Below, piece by piece: positions 45,767 to 56,031 of a stretch of DNA of 64,000 nucleotides. The DNA is from Vibrio parahaemolyticus (lineage in GTDB: Bacteria; Pseudomonadota; Gammaproteobacteria; Enterobacterales; Vibrionaceae): NCBI RefSeq assembly GCF_900460535.1, contig NZ_UHIL01000002.1:1-64000 (forward strand), read 5' to 3'. Every line of letters begins with the position of its first letter. Position 1 is the stretch's first letter. The notes beneath the pieces are model-generated. The model made no database searches, was not told where the DNA came from, and saw only the letters and a program-made list of their open reading frames with translations. The position numbers and the translations under genes are program-made.

Positions 45767-45889
45767 CTAGTTGATGAAGGCAAGCAGGCGATAAAACCAA
45801 GTGACTTCACCGTAAGCAATCAAATCAAAGATGGTGAAGAAGATGACACAGATGATGGCCAATTTGACCAAGCGTTGAACTATAAACAT
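45767..45889 (-). CDS. Small membrane protein, 40 residues
   Basis: Short ORF with AGGAAA before the ATG. The protein reads MFIVQRLVKLAIICVIFFTI and then DLIAYGEVTWFYRLLAFIN: a single helix of about 20 residues after a short basic head. It lies in the gap between the di-haem cytochrome gene and the CHASE4-EAL gene. Confidence 0.6.
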   Translation of the reverse strand: MFIVQRLVKLAIICVIFFTIFDLIAYGEVTWFYRLLAFIN

Positions 45890-46208
45890 CACAATTTCCT
45901 GTTGTTTTTTCGCAGTTTACTACGTCAACAGGCGAATGAAAAACGGATGCTTGTATCAAGGCGTGTTAAACAATCAACAAAATTTTTTGCAAAAAATGAC
46001 GTGCTAGACGCGCTGTTATCTAAGCGATTGTACTATCTACTTTTTTATTAATTTACTGCTCGTTTTGCTTAAAAAGCAATCGGTTAACTCACTGTATAAC
46101 CTAGATAAGCGAGCGAAAATGGATGTCGACAAGTTGGACGAGCATCAACTATTTCAAATATGATATGTCGTACACTTTTTTAAAACTAATACTTATAACT
46201 ATTTTTTA
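45890..46208. other. Intergenic region, 319 bp
   Basis: Divergent gap between the 40-residue gene and the CHASE4-EAL gene. AT-rich in its second half; no site recognised. Confidence 0.4.
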
Positions 46209-48932
46209 ATGCAAACACCTCGCTTGTTTAACTTAAATCTTCGCTACAAGACTGCCTTGTATTTCTCGCTCGGTCTGCTCGGGATGATAATTAGTTTCCT
46301 TTTTATCAGCCGATACTTTTTCCTGTACAGCTTAGATGAGTTGGAAAACATGGAAATTGACCACTCAAGTCAGCAAGCTATAGCCGTAATTGACATGATG
46401 GTGACTCAGCAAGAAGGAAGTTCCTATGATTGGGCTTACTGGGATGAGACCTATGACCTTTTCACACACCGTGACATCGCAGGTTACAGCGAACGCAACT
46501 TATATGTCGAAACCCTTGATGCGCTGAACCTCGATTTGATGTCGTTTATCACACTGGATGGGCAGTCCTTAGTGTCATTGAGTCGTGAAAACACACCAGA
46601 GTCTTCATCCTCACTAAACAATAAAGTCGTGTCCGTGCCACTCCTCCAACAGCATATTTTGGCGATGAACAGTAAGCTTGATGTTCACCGCGAAAGTTTG
46701 GCGGGCATATTTAAGATCAATGACAACATTTGGGGGTTGAGCTTAGCGCCGGTTCGCAACAGCGAAGGAGATCGTCCTTCGAACGGCTGGATGCTGTGGG
46801 GACGCAATCTGTCTGAGCGTTTCCCTGGCGACTTTAAAGCGATGATGTCTGCCAACAATACGCTCGTGACCAAGTCGTTTAATCCTGTCGATCATGCCAA
46901 AACTAAAAGCATCGATAAAACCTCAGAGTCCATCATCAAATGGACCCCAATCAGCGATCTCGCGGGTGAGCCGATTGCGTGGTTGAAAACACAAACCAAA
47001 CGCGAACACTATTCAAAAGGTAATACACTCTTTATTTACCTCTTTGCGACGGTTGGGGTGGTAGCGTCAGTCATTGCTACCAGCACGTTTTTCATCTTCA
47101 AAAGAAAGGTGGCAACACGCTTTAGCCACTTTGCCGAAGGCATTAACGAAATCGCCTCCCAATATCAGCTTGAAGGTTTGCAGTCCGTAAAGTTCGATGA
47201 GTTAGAACTCGCGACAAAGCTTGTGCAAAAGCTCTCTGAAAACACGTCTATGACTCAGTTACAGCTGAAAGACTCCATGGAGAAATTCGGCGCACTTTAC
47301 CACAGCTCATCGTTAGGCATGCTGATCGTTATTGAACGTGAAATCGTCGACGCCAACCATCGAGCGCTTGAACTACTGAGTTATAAAAAATCCGACCTTC
47401 TTGAGCAGCCATTAGACACGCTCTGCCCTACGACTGTTGATGAGTGTCGTGTTGATGCAATGTATCGAGAGCTTCAACATGGCCGCAATCAGTTTGAAGC
47501 ACAGATGCTAGACAGCCATGGCGAAACCATCGATTGTTTAATAGAAGCAACACTGATTCAGCACAACGGGCACACCGCCTTGATGCTGCTGTTGCAAGAT
47601 TTGAGTGAAAACAAACAACAAGCTGAGATGATTCAAAAGCTGACCGATTTTGATCCTGTGTCTGGCTTTTGTAATCGCCCAGTGATCTTAGGTGCACTTG
47701 AAGAGTTGGTGAAACACCAGCCGAATCACTTCTCGTTCATTTACATCACAAGTAAGAGCCTCAAACAAATCGCTGAAGTGTACGGACACCTGATTTTTGA
47801 TGAGGCGATCCAGTACATCTCGACTTTGTTGCGCGACCATTTGGGCACTCACCAAATTGGTCGGATTAGTGAGCATGAGTTCATCGTCATTCTTCCCAAC
47901 GCAAGCGGTCACAGCGACGCGTTGGAAGCGGCAAACCGACTGTTAAATCAGCTATCTTACAAAATCGAACTCTCTGGGATTATGTTGTCGCTCGACAGCA
48001 AAGCCGTGATGGTTGACCCTAAAATCACCCACCAATCCCTTGAGCACCTATTGCTTGTAGCTCGTTACTCTGCGCAGTCAATGAGCGGTCGTCACATGCA
48101 TGAAGTGTTGGTCGCTGATGGTGAGTTATCTGAGCAGGCAGAAACGTCGATGATCATCCATCGCGACTTGGAAGTAGCAATTCGACAAGACAACATCATT
48201 CCTTATTTTCAACCAATCGTGAACGCGAAATCAGGTGAAATCATTGGCTTTGAAGCATTGGCTCGATGGCCGCATCCAACGCTCGGCATTATCTCGCCGT
48301 TGATCTTTATTCCACTTGCAGAGCAAGGGAAACTGATTGTGGAACTTGGAGAGTCCATTCTCAATCAGTCTTGTGATTTTATCGGCAAACTGAACACAAA
48401 GAGACACAGCCAAGGCTTGCCGCCACTGACGGTGCACGTCAACCTGAGTGCGCAGCATTTCTACCATTCACGGTTGATTTCATTCCTGCAAACCATGATT
48501 GAAGAGCACAACATCTCTGCAGGTCATTTGGTGCTAGAAATCACCGAAAGTATGCTGATGGGCGGCGAAACGGAATCCATCCACTGCATCAACGAAATCA
48601 AACAACTGGGCGTACAACTGGCGCTGGATGATTTTGGTACGGGCTACGCATCATTCAGCAGCGTGTGCAACTTCCCGCTAGACATCGTCAAACTCGACAA
48701 ATCGTACGTGGATGAAATTGAAACCAACGACCGAGCCAAAACGCTCGTGCGAAACATTGCCAATATGTCGCAAGAGTTGGGATTAACCATCGTCGCAGAA
48801 GGCGTCGAGACGGCCAGCCAAGTCCGCAAACTAAAAGTGTGGAATATAGATGAGTTACAAGGTTTCTACTTCTATAAACCGATGACTCGAGAAGACGCAT
48901 TCGCTCAGTTTTCTGGCTTGCCCCCCTGTTAA
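46209..48932 (+). CDS. CHASE4-PAS-GGDEF-EAL protein, likely phosphodiesterase
   Basis: 907 residues. Two transmembrane helices (about 14-34 and 277-297) flank a CHASE4 domain with DWAYWDETYDL. A PAS domain follows (about 380-470). The GGDEF domain is degenerate: the active site reads RISEHEF, so it should not make c-di-GMP. The EAL domain is intact: IIGFEALARW, VHVNLSAQHF, VLEITESM, LALDDFGTGYAS. It should cleave c-di-GMP to pGpG. Alone, followed by a terminator. Confidence 0.93.
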   Translation: MQTPRLFNLNLRYKTALYFSLGLLGMIISFLFISRYFFLYSLDELENMEIDHSSQQAIAVIDMMVTQQEGSSYDWAYWDETYDLFTHRDIAGYSERNLYVETLDALNLDLMSFITLDGQSLVSLSRENTPESSSSLNNKVVSVPLLQQHILAMNSKLDVHRESLAGIFKINDNIWGLSLAPVRNSEGDRPSNGWMLWGRNLSERFPGDFKAMMSANNTLVTKSFNPVDHAKTKSIDKTSESIIKWTPISDLAGEPIAWLKTQTKREHYSKGNTLFIYLFATVGVVASVIATSTFFIFKRKVATRFSHFAEGINEIASQYQLEGLQSVKFDELELATKLVQKLSENTSMTQLQLKDSMEKFGALYHSSSLGMLIVIEREIVDANHRALELLSYKKSDLLEQPLDTLCPTTVDECRVDAMYRELQHGRNQFEAQMLDSHGETIDCLIEATLIQHNGHTALMLLLQDLSENKQQAEMIQKLTDFDPVSGFCNRPVILGALEELVKHQPNHFSFIYITSKSLKQIAEVYGHLIFDEAIQYISTLLRDHLGTHQIGRISEHEFIVILPNASGHSDALEAANRLLNQLSYKIELSGIMLSLDSKAVMVDPKITHQSLEHLLLVARYSAQSMSGRHMHEVLVADGELSEQAETSMIIHRDLEVAIRQDNIIPYFQPIVNAKSGEIIGFEALARWPHPTLGIISPLIFIPLAEQGKLIVELGESILNQSCDFIGKLNTKRHSQGLPPLTVHVNLSAQHFYHSRLISFLQTMIEEHNISAGHLVLEITESMLMGGETESIHCINEIKQLGVQLALDDFGTGYASFSSVCNFPLDIVKLDKSYVDEIETNDRAKTLVRNIANMSQELGLTIVAEGVETASQVRKLKVWNIDELQGFYFYKPMTREDAFAQFSGLPPC

Positions 48933-48948
48933 TCTAGCTCCCCCTCCC

Positions 48949-48982
48949 AAGGCAAAGCAGCCTCTGTCGCTTTGCCTTTTTT
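48949..48982 (+). terminator. Terminator after the CHASE4-EAL gene
   Basis: Ten-bp stem AAGGCAAAGC/GCTTTGCCTT with a 10-base loop, followed by T6. Confidence 0.88.
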
Positions 48983-49131
48983 GTTCCCCAATCTCTCTGC
49001 TTCTTGCCAAGTAAGACTCAGTATTGCATCGCACTGATGATCGAACACGGTTTCAACCCGATATAAATGTCTGCGTATATACTTTAAACAAGGTTTTCAA
49101 TAAGTCCCTGTCACCGGACAAGGAGGACTGC

Positions 49132-50511
49132 ATGAAACGGACATGGATATGGCTACTACCGCTGCTTCTATTTGCTGGCCAAATACTTGCAAATACGGTT
49201 TGGATTGTGCCCGTAAAAGGGGCAATTGGCCCAGCCAACAGTGACTACCTCACTAGGGAAATTAAACAAGCTCAAATCAACGGCGTGAGCCTAGTGATTC
49301 TCAAAATGGATACCCCTGGCGGGCTAGATAGCGCGATGAGAGACATTATTCACGCCATCACAACCTCGACCACACCGATTGCGACTTGGGTTGGGCCTTC
49401 AGGCTCAAGAGCCGCGAGCGCGGGCACCTACATTCTGCTTGCCAGCCACATTGCGGCAATGGCAGAAGCGACCAACCTAGGCGCAGCAACACCTGTCGCC
49501 ATAGGTGGTGCACCACAAGCGCCCTCTTCTGATGACGGCAAAGACAAAGAAGCCTCGGATGAAAACAAACCCAATGCAGAAAAGAGCGGCGATCAAGTTC
49601 CGGCTAAAACCGCCATGGAGAAAAAGGTCATCAATGACGCAAAAGCCTACATTAAAGGGCTCGCAAAATTACATAACCGCAATGCACAATGGGCAGAAAA
49701 AGCCGTCAGTGAAGCCGCCAGTTTAGACGCGGAAGAAGCCTTAGAACTCAATGTCATTGATGTCATCGCCAACTCGCCAGAAGAGTTGGTCACCGCAATA
49801 AACGGTAAATCCGTCAAGGTGAACAATCTCCCCGTGACATTGTCACTCGACAATCCCATTTGGGTTGAAAGAACACCGGACTGGCGCGCAGAAATGCTTG
49901 CGGTGATCACCAATCCTAATGTCGCCTACATTCTAATGCTCATCGGCATTTACGGCCTATTACTCGAGTTTTATAACCCCGGAGTGGGTTTACCCGGTGT
50001 GCTTGGCGGCATCTGCTTACTGCTTGCGATGTACGCACTGCAAATGATGCCCGTCAACTACGCAGGTTTAGGACTGCTGCTACTCGGTATCGCGCTCATG
50101 ATTGCCGAAGCCTTTAGCCCGAGCTTTGGCATTTTAGGCTTGGGCGGCGTAGTAGCATTTGTGCTTGGTTCAATATTCCTGATGGACAGCGAGCTCCCGG
50201 GCTTCCAAATTGCCCTACCGTTGATTTTCGGTATCGCCATTTTCTCTATCGCGTTGATTCTTCTCACTATTGGTTTCTTACTCAGGATTCGAGGAAAAGG
50301 CGTCACCACAGGTTTAGAGACCTACCCCGGTAAACATGCCATTGTGAGTGACGACTTCATCGACGGACAAGGCCGCGTGCAGTTTGAAGGTGCATTTTGG
50401 CAAGCGAAGACCGAACAAGATCAAGAACTCAAACAAGGTGAATCGGTCACCATTGTTCATGTTAAAGGGCTAACCTTAACGGTGAAGCCCAATGACCGCC
50501 CTAAAGAATAG
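49132..50511 (+). CDS. NfeD-type membrane-bound ClpP-class serine protease
   Basis: 459 residues from ATG 49132 (AGGAGG). Signal peptide ends ILA. A ClpP-class protease domain with Ser96 (RAASAGTY) and Lys164/165 (AMEKKVIND) matches the Ser/Lys pair of archaeal PH1510. A charged insert of ~30 residues (about 131-160, rich in Asp, Lys, Glu) lies between them. Then four or so transmembrane helices (VGLPGVLGGICLLLAMYALQ region) and a C-terminal OB-fold NfeD domain. Directly followed by a slipin, its usual partner. Confidence 0.92.
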   Translation: MKRTWIWLLPLLLFAGQILANTVWIVPVKGAIGPANSDYLTREIKQAQINGVSLVILKMDTPGGLDSAMRDIIHAITTSTTPIATWVGPSGSRAASAGTYILLASHIAAMAEATNLGAATPVAIGGAPQAPSSDDGKDKEASDENKPNAEKSGDQVPAKTAMEKKVINDAKAYIKGLAKLHNRNAQWAEKAVSEAASLDAEEALELNVIDVIANSPEELVTAINGKSVKVNNLPVTLSLDNPIWVERTPDWRAEMLAVITNPNVAYILMLIGIYGLLLEFYNPGVGLPGVLGGICLLLAMYALQMMPVNYAGLGLLLLGIALMIAEAFSPSFGILGLGGVVAFVLGSIFLMDSELPGFQIALPLIFGIAIFSIALILLTIGFLLRIRGKGVTTGLETYPGKHAIVSDDFIDGQGRVQFEGAFWQAKTEQDQELKQGESVTIVHVKGLTLTVKPNDRPKE

Positions 50512-50520
50512 GAGGCGTTT

Positions 50521-51315
50521 ATGATGCTCTACACTGTTGCTGTGATCGTGGTGCTGCTGTTCGCATTAGCGACACAAATGTTTAAGGTTCTGCGCGAGTA
50601 CGAACGAGGCGTGGTGTTCTTTCTGGGGCGATTTCAAGAAGTAAAAGGCCCAGGCTTGATCATTTTGATTCCTTTCATCCAACAAATGGTGCGTGTTGAT
50701 TTACGAACCATTGTGCTGGATGTACCAACACAAGATTTGATCACCAAAGATAACGTCTCTGTGCGCGTTAACGCGGTGGTGTATTTTCGCGTGGTTGACC
50801 CACAAATGGCAATCAACAATATTGAAAGTTACAGCGATGCCACCAGCCAGTTAGCACAAACGACGCTACGCTCGGTGCTGGGCCAACACGAGTTGGATGA
50901 ACTGCTGTCCGAACGAGAACGACTCAACAAGGATTTACAGTCCATCCTCGATCAACAAACCGACGATTGGGGCATTAAAATCTCCACCGTCGAAGTCAAA
51001 CACGTCGATTTGAACGACAGCATGGTTCGCGCGCTGGCTCGACAAGCCGAGGCGGAACGTAACCGCCGAGCGAAAGTGATTCACGCAACGGGTGAATTGG
51101 AAGCGTCGAACAAGCTGAAAGAAGCCGCAGAAATGCTAAACGAAGCGCCAAACGCGCTGCAATTACGCTATATGCAAACCTTAACCGAAATTACGACGGA
51201 CAAAACCTCAACCATCATCTTCCCAATGCCAATTAATTTGGTCGAAGCGGTGACGGACATTGCCAACGCCGTTAAAAAGAATCAGGGGCAGGATAAAGAA
51301 GAATCGCCACATTAA
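50521..51315 (+). CDS. Slipin (SPFH/band 7 family)
   Basis: 264 residues. One N-terminal membrane hairpin or helix (residues 1-20), then the SPFH domain with [17 protein letters not shown] opening ([14 protein letters not shown] here), [11 protein letters not shown] and a long charged coiled-coil. Oligomerises at the membrane and is the substrate/partner of the NfeD protease. Ten bp after it, AGGAGG before ATG. Confidence 0.93.
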   Translation: MMLYTVAVIVVLLFALATQMFKVLREYERGVVFFLGRFQEVKGPGLIILIPFIQQMVRVDLRTIVLDVPTQDLITKDNVSVRVNAVVYFRVVDPQMAINNIESYSDATSQLAQTTLRSVLGQHELDELLSERERLNKDLQSILDQQTDDWGIKISTVEVKHVDLNDSMVRALARQAEAERNRRAKVIHATGELEASNKLKEAAEMLNEAPNALQLRYMQTLTEITTDKTSTIIFPMPINLVEAVTDIANAVKKNQGQDKEESPH

Positions 51316-51433
51316 TTTTCAAATAAGGGCGGAAGCGGCTTGGGTTTAACTTGAGTGGACTTAGTTTGGTCTCGTTGAGTTTGGTGTAAACAGTAAGGCC
51401 GCTTCTTCATATTAGATATCACAAACCTTTCGA

Positions 51434-51862
51434 TCACTGATCCGTGTCGGATTTACTTGGCGGTGTACCACATTCGCGTTTCATGATTTCCAGACCCGAT
51501 TTAAAACAAGCGCGCCATGCCTTTTCAACGTCTGAGTTGTACTCATAATCACACTCTCGTACTGTTTCCAATAAGCTTTCAAACCAAATATCAATGTCTT
51601 CGGGTTTGACACCAATGTTACCGATACCGTGCTTTTTGCCATACTTTTCCATCATTTTTCGCGCATCAGAAGACGTGTCTGTCATCATAAAAAAGACGAT
51701 CGAACCTTTGAGCATACGAACTTGCTTTTGCATATCTACGCCTTCAAATTTCTGCCGAAAGCTCTCTCCTTTCGACCAAAACTTGGCATAAAACCGCTCG
51801 AAAAAGTGCTCACTGAGAACACAACGCTCGTAACTGTCGTTGAAAACCTCAATCACATTCAT
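51434..51862 (-). CDS. Globin-family protein
   Basis: 142 residues from ATG 51862 with GGAG before it. Helical sequence with FFERFYAKFWSKGESFRQKF (an E/F-type helix) and KYGKKHGIGN, where the His is a good proximal haem ligand. Resembles single-domain bacterial globins; oxygen- or NO-related role inferred. It has C-terminal polar tail. Adjacent to nitroreductase on the other strand. Confidence 0.78.
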   Translation of the reverse strand: MNVIEVFNDSYERCVLSEHFFERFYAKFWSKGESFRQKFEGVDMQKQVRMLKGSIVFFMMTDTSSDARKMMEKYGKKHGIGNIGVKPEDIDIWFESLLETVRECDYEYNSDVEKAWRACFKSGLEIMKRECGTPPSKSDTDQ

Positions 51863-52176
51863 GACCACTCCAAACGAAAACCAGAGTACAACTCATATTT
51901 TATGAGTGTAATTTAATATCTCAAACAAGGGGCAAGCGAATATCTCAACGCTCGTAATTTTGGCCAAGAAACAGCAAAGGCCACGTTCTCAACACAAAGT
52001 TTGAAACATCACTCCCAAGTTCTCTGTTCGATTTTCAACAAAAAGTTAAAAGTGATTTAAATAAATGCCATCTTATCAATTGCTGGTTATTCGGTACTAT
52101 GAACTCACTTTCGAGGTACGCGTGGTTGTCGAAGCTAAAAGCGGCCGATATAAAACTGAATAACGAGGATAAAAGC

Positions 52177-52833
52177 GTGTCTCATCAAATCATTAAAGAT
52201 CTAAACAGCCGCTACACAGCGAAAAAATACGACGCTGAAAAACGCATTTCTCAAGAAGATATGGCCATCATCAAAGAAGCCATTCGTCTGTCTGCATCGT
52301 CAATCAACTCGCAACCATGGAAATTCATCGTGATTGAAAGTGATGAAGCGAAACAACGCTTCCACAGCACGTTCGCGAACAAACACCAATTTAACCAACC
52401 CCACGCAACCACGGCGTCGCACACTATCCTTCTTGCTTACGATCCTAAGTTCACAAAAGAGAAGTTTGCAAAACGCGTGGATGCCGAAGTCACTTCAGGT
52501 CACCTACCAGCAGATATGTACAACACCTTTATGGGCGCATACGCATTTGCCGAAGCGAACACCGATGAAAATGGCTTCAACGGTCATTGGACTAAGGCGC
52601 AAGTTTACATCGCACTGGGTAACCTACTGCACACATTAGCGCGCCTTGGTATTGACTCCACTCCAATGGAAGGCGTTGATCCTGAGCTGATTGGCGAAGA
52701 ATTTAAAGACGAGTTGGAAGGCCACGTTTGTGAAGTTGCGCTGGCGATCGGTTACCACAAAGATGGAGAAGACTACAATCACGGTTTACCTAAAGCGCGT
52801 ATGGCATTGGATGATGTTATCACCACGCTATAA
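52177..52833 (+). CDS. NfsB-like oxygen-insensitive NAD(P)H nitroreductase
   Basis: 218 residues from GTG 52177, which has GAGG eight bases before and gives the family length; a longer frame to 52099 adds 26 residues without similarity. FMN-binding signs: SRYTAKKYD, SASSINSQPWKFIVIES and TPMEGVDPELIGEEF. Reduces nitro compounds and quinones as a homodimer. Followed by a terminator. Confidence 0.9.
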   Translation: MSHQIIKDLNSRYTAKKYDAEKRISQEDMAIIKEAIRLSASSINSQPWKFIVIESDEAKQRFHSTFANKHQFNQPHATTASHTILLAYDPKFTKEKFAKRVDAEVTSGHLPADMYNTFMGAYAFAEANTDENGFNGHWTKAQVYIALGNLLHTLARLGIDSTPMEGVDPELIGEEFKDELEGHVCEVALAIGYHKDGEDYNHGLPKARMALDDVITTL

Positions 52834-52863
52834 AAGCTGATTGAAATCATCATTGTTGAATGA

Positions 52864-52891
52864 ACAAGCCGCACATTGATGTGCGGCTTGT
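52864..52891. terminator. Terminator after nitroreductase, possibly bidirectional
   Basis: Eleven-bp stem ACAAGCCGCAC/GTGCGGCTTGT with a six-base loop, then TTTGTTTT on the plus strand. The choV gene ends 57 bp away on the other strand with weak T-run. Confidence 0.85.
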
Positions 52892-52947
52892 TTGTTTTGA
52901 GTGTAATTTGAGTTGAGTATCGCTTTCAGTTCAGACGTTTATCTCAA

Positions 52948-54132
52948 CTAAGCCACTTGCTCGGATTTAAAATTACCAAGCAGCGCGTCATACAACTCGT
53001 GATCACTCAACACACCAACCAACTTGTCATCTTCCACCAGCAACAGAGGCTGGTTACTGCGCTGCTTAAGCTCTATCGCTTCGCGCATGCTGATGTTCGG
53101 GCTAACCTGAACCAGAGAGTTAGATTCGACATCATCAAGGTTCGATGATTCGCTTACCCACTGAATCAGCGACTGTTCAGAGTTCGGCAAACTCAGGCCT
53201 TTCGACTCTTGCGTCACCCAAATTTCTTTATCAGGACAAATAAGCACACGCTCTTTTTCACGTACCAAAGCATCACTCGACTTCATTAGAGAACGACCTT
53301 TAAGCACATTCAGAGGATTCGTGTGGGCAACGAAGTCCGCCACATAATCGGTTTCTGGTGCCAGAATGATCTGCTCTGGTTTGCCATGTTGAATCAGTTT
53401 ACCCGACTCCATAATGGCAATGTTGTTACCAATTTTAAGTGCTTCATCTAAGTCATGACTCACGAACAAAATGGTTTTATTGAGCTTTTCTTGCAGCAGA
53501 ATCAGTTCATCTTGCAGCTGCGCTCTGATCAGTGGGTCAAGTGCTGAAAACGGTTCATCCATGAGAAGAATGTCCGTATCCATCGCAAACGCTCGCGCCA
53601 AGCCCACGCGCTGCTGCATACCACCAGAAAGCTCATGCGGGAACTTACTCTCCCATTCTGACAAGCCAACCATTTCTAACTGTTCACGTGCTTTTGCACG
53701 TCGCTCTGCTTTACCTATACCTTGCATTTCCAGGCCAAAGGCAACGTTATCTAATACCGTTAGCCAAGGCATCAGAGCAAACTTCTGGAACACCATCGAC
53801 ACTCGATGTGTACGTAGATGGCGTAGCGTCTGCTCATCACAGTTAGCGAGCTCCACCATATCATCGCCGTCTTGGATTTTCAGAGAGCCACGAGAAATAT
53901 CGTTGAGTCCGTTTACTGTACGAAGCAAGCTGGATTTGCCAGAACCAGACAAACCCATCAATACACAGATTTCTCCACGCTTGACCGTCAGAGATACATT
54001 ATCAACACCAACTACTTGACCAGTTTCGTCGATGATCTCCTGACGAGACTTACCTTGGTCTAGCAAAGCCAAAGCTTGTGATTGCTGCTGACCAAACACT
54101 ACATCAAGATTTTCAATAGTAATTGCGTCCAT
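52948..54132 (-). CDS. choV: Choline/glycine betaine ABC transporter, ATP-binding protein
   Basis: 394 residues from ATG 54132 (AGGAGG). Walker A GLSGSGKSSLLR, signature LSGGMQQRVGLARA and Walker B ILLMDEPFSALDPL. The C-terminal ~120 residues (from about 275) contain a CBS-like region with LVEDDKLVGVLSDHE, as in ProV/OpuA ATPases sensing ionic strength. Last gene of the bet operon. ChoV versus ProV is assigned from the bet context. Confidence 0.92.
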   Translation of the reverse strand: MDAITIENLDVVFGQQQSQALALLDQGKSRQEIIDETGQVVGVDNVSLTVKRGEICVLMGLSGSGKSSLLRTVNGLNDISRGSLKIQDGDDMVELANCDEQTLRHLRTHRVSMVFQKFALMPWLTVLDNVAFGLEMQGIGKAERRAKAREQLEMVGLSEWESKFPHELSGGMQQRVGLARAFAMDTDILLMDEPFSALDPLIRAQLQDELILLQEKLNKTILFVSHDLDEALKIGNNIAIMESGKLIQHGKPEQIILAPETDYVADFVAHTNPLNVLKGRSLMKSSDALVREKERVLICPDKEIWVTQESKGLSLPNSEQSLIQWVSESSNLDDVESNSLVQVSPNISMREAIELKQRSNQPLLLVEDDKLVGVLSDHELYDALLGNFKSEQVA

Positions 54133-54134
54133 GA

Positions 54135-54977
54135 TTAAGCCTCCTTCTGGTTTGGTGCTTTGCATAAGCGATCAAGAATGATGGCAACAAGAACAATCGT
54201 TAAACCAGCTTCAAAACCTTGCGAGATATTTACCGTGTTCAGTGCGCGTACAACCGGCTTACCTAAACCATCTGCACCTACCAGTGCGGCAATGACCACC
54301 ATCGAAAGAGATAGCATAATACATTGAGTAACCCCCGCCATGATGCTAGGTAATGCCGCAGGTAACTCCACCTTAAACAGTAACTTCATACGGCTTGCAC
54401 CAAATGCTTTACCCGCTTCCAGTAGTTCTTCTGGCACTTTGATGATGCCCAAATACGTCAATCGGATTGGTGCTGCAATGGCAAAAATGATGGTTGATAT
54501 CAGTCCCGGTACAATGCCTAAACCAAAAAGAACCAATGTCGGGATCAAGTACACAAATGTCGGTACGGTTTGCATCAGATCCAAAATAGGTCGGAGTAAC
54601 GTGTATAACCAAGGGCGATGCGCTGCCATGATCCCCAGTGGCACGCCAATTAATACGGAAATCGTTGTCGCTGCAAACACAAGAACAAAGGTTTCCAGCA
54701 TTTCTTGCCAGTAGCCAAGGTTAAGAATTGCCAACAGAGCCAATACAATAAATACGACCAACGGGAGACTGCGGTGCAAAAACCACGCTAACGCAGCAGT
54801 CATAATGATAGGAGCGGCTGGCGGCATCCATTTAAAGATATCCACCACAAACATGATGATGGTTTCTAGGGTAATAGAGATTGCATCGAAAAAGCCGGAT
54901 GCATTGATGGTTAACCAATCGACGCCCGTTTCCATCCATTGGCCCAACGGTAGTTTGTTGTCCGTAATAAAATTCAC
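54135..54977 (-). CDS. choW: Choline/glycine betaine ABC transporter, permease
   Basis: 280 residues from GTG 54977 with AAAGG before it; a longer frame to 55031 overlaps choX. Six or so transmembrane segments, with the permease EAA-type loop APIRLTYLGIIKVPEELLEAG. It ends three bases before choV begins. Inner membrane. Confidence 0.93.
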   Translation of the reverse strand: MNFITDNKLPLGQWMETGVDWLTINASGFFDAISITLETIIMFVVDIFKWMPPAAPIIMTAALAWFLHRSLPLVVFIVLALLAILNLGYWQEMLETFVLVFAATTISVLIGVPLGIMAAHRPWLYTLLRPILDLMQTVPTFVYLIPTLVLFGLGIVPGLISTIIFAIAAPIRLTYLGIIKVPEELLEAGKAFGASRMKLLFKVELPAALPSIMAGVTQCIMLSLSMVVIAALVGADGLGKPVVRALNTVNISQGFEAGLTIVLVAIILDRLCKAPNQKEA

Positions 54978-55031
54978 AATAAAACCTTTGTGTTGATGAT
55001 GTGGGCATTGCTGCCCACTAAGAAAAATCAA

Positions 55032-55970
55032 TTAAGCGTTGTCTTTAAGGTAACGAGCAATTGCCGACTGTGCGTCTTGACCATCGACGGTTTTGACGTC
55101 TTTCAGCCACGCTTCGATTTTGTCTGCGTTCGCGTTTAACCAAGCTTGTGCGGCTTTAGATGGTTTTTGCTTCTGGTTAAGAATCGCTTCCATCAGCTCG
55201 TTTTCCATTTCTAGGCTGAACTCTAGGTTTTTCACTAGTTGACCCACATTCGGACACTCAGCAAGGTAGTTTTGACGTACGTTTGTATAAACGTTTGCAC
55301 CGCCGTAGTTTGGACCGAAGAAATCATCGCCACCCGCCAGGTATTCCATTTCAACATTACTGTTCATTGGGTGCGGTGCCCAACCCAAGTAAACGATCCA
55401 CTGATTGCGACGTACCGCACGTGATACTTGTGACACCATGCCCGCTTCACTTGATTCAACCAGGCTGAAGTCTTTTAAACCAAACGCATTGCTGTCGATC
55501 ATGGATTGAATCAGGCGGTTACCATCGTTACCTGGTTCAATGCCGTAAATGCGGTCTTTAAATTTGTCAGCATGTTTTTCCAGGTCAGCAAAGCTCCTCA
55601 CACCTGCGTCATAAACGTATTTTGGTACTGCCAGAGTGTATTTCGCGCCGACAAGGTTCGCTTTTACTGTTTCGACAGTGCCAGCATCTCGGTACTTAGC
55701 AATGTCACCTTCCATCGTTGGCATCCAGTTACCAAGGAAGATATCAATGTCGCCATTCGCCATAGAAGAATAAGTTACTGGTACAGACAGCAGATCCGTC
55801 TTGGTTTTGTAACCCAAGCCTTTCAGTAGCTCTGTGGTTACAGCAGTGGTTGCGGTAATGTCTGTCCAGCCGACATCGGCAAATCGAACGGTTTCACATT
55901 GGTTTGCGTAAGCGCCGGTAGCGACAGAAGTTAATGCGATAGTTGATAGTATTTTCGTCATCTTAGACAT
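55032..55970 (-). CDS. choX: Choline/betaine-binding periplasmic protein
   Basis: 312 residues. Signal peptide ends GAYA. Binding-protein landmarks: NQCETVRFADVGWTDITATT, and IFLGNWMPTMEG with the aromatic cage tryptophans, and NQWIVYLGWAPHPMN. By family it binds choline in the periplasm. AAGGA lies before ATG 55970. First gene of the transporter part of the operon. Confidence 0.93.
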   Translation of the reverse strand: MSKMTKILSTIALTSVATGAYANQCETVRFADVGWTDITATTAVTTELLKGLGYKTKTDLLSVPVTYSSMANGDIDIFLGNWMPTMEGDIAKYRDAGTVETVKANLVGAKYTLAVPKYVYDAGVRSFADLEKHADKFKDRIYGIEPGNDGNRLIQSMIDSNAFGLKDFSLVESSEAGMVSQVSRAVRRNQWIVYLGWAPHPMNSNVEMEYLAGGDDFFGPNYGGANVYTNVRQNYLAECPNVGQLVKNLEFSLEMENELMEAILNQKQKPSKAAQAWLNANADKIEAWLKDVKTVDGQDAQSAIARYLKDNA

Positions 55971-56031
55971 ATTGAATTCCTTTTGAAGTTTAATGATTTT
56001 TATAATTTCTGACTTTTAGCTTTATAAATAA

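Noticed and set aside
51332..51405. GAAGCGGC/GCCGCTTC inverted repeat between slipin and globin genes
   Set aside because: The loop is 58 nt and no T-run follows, so it is not a credible terminator.
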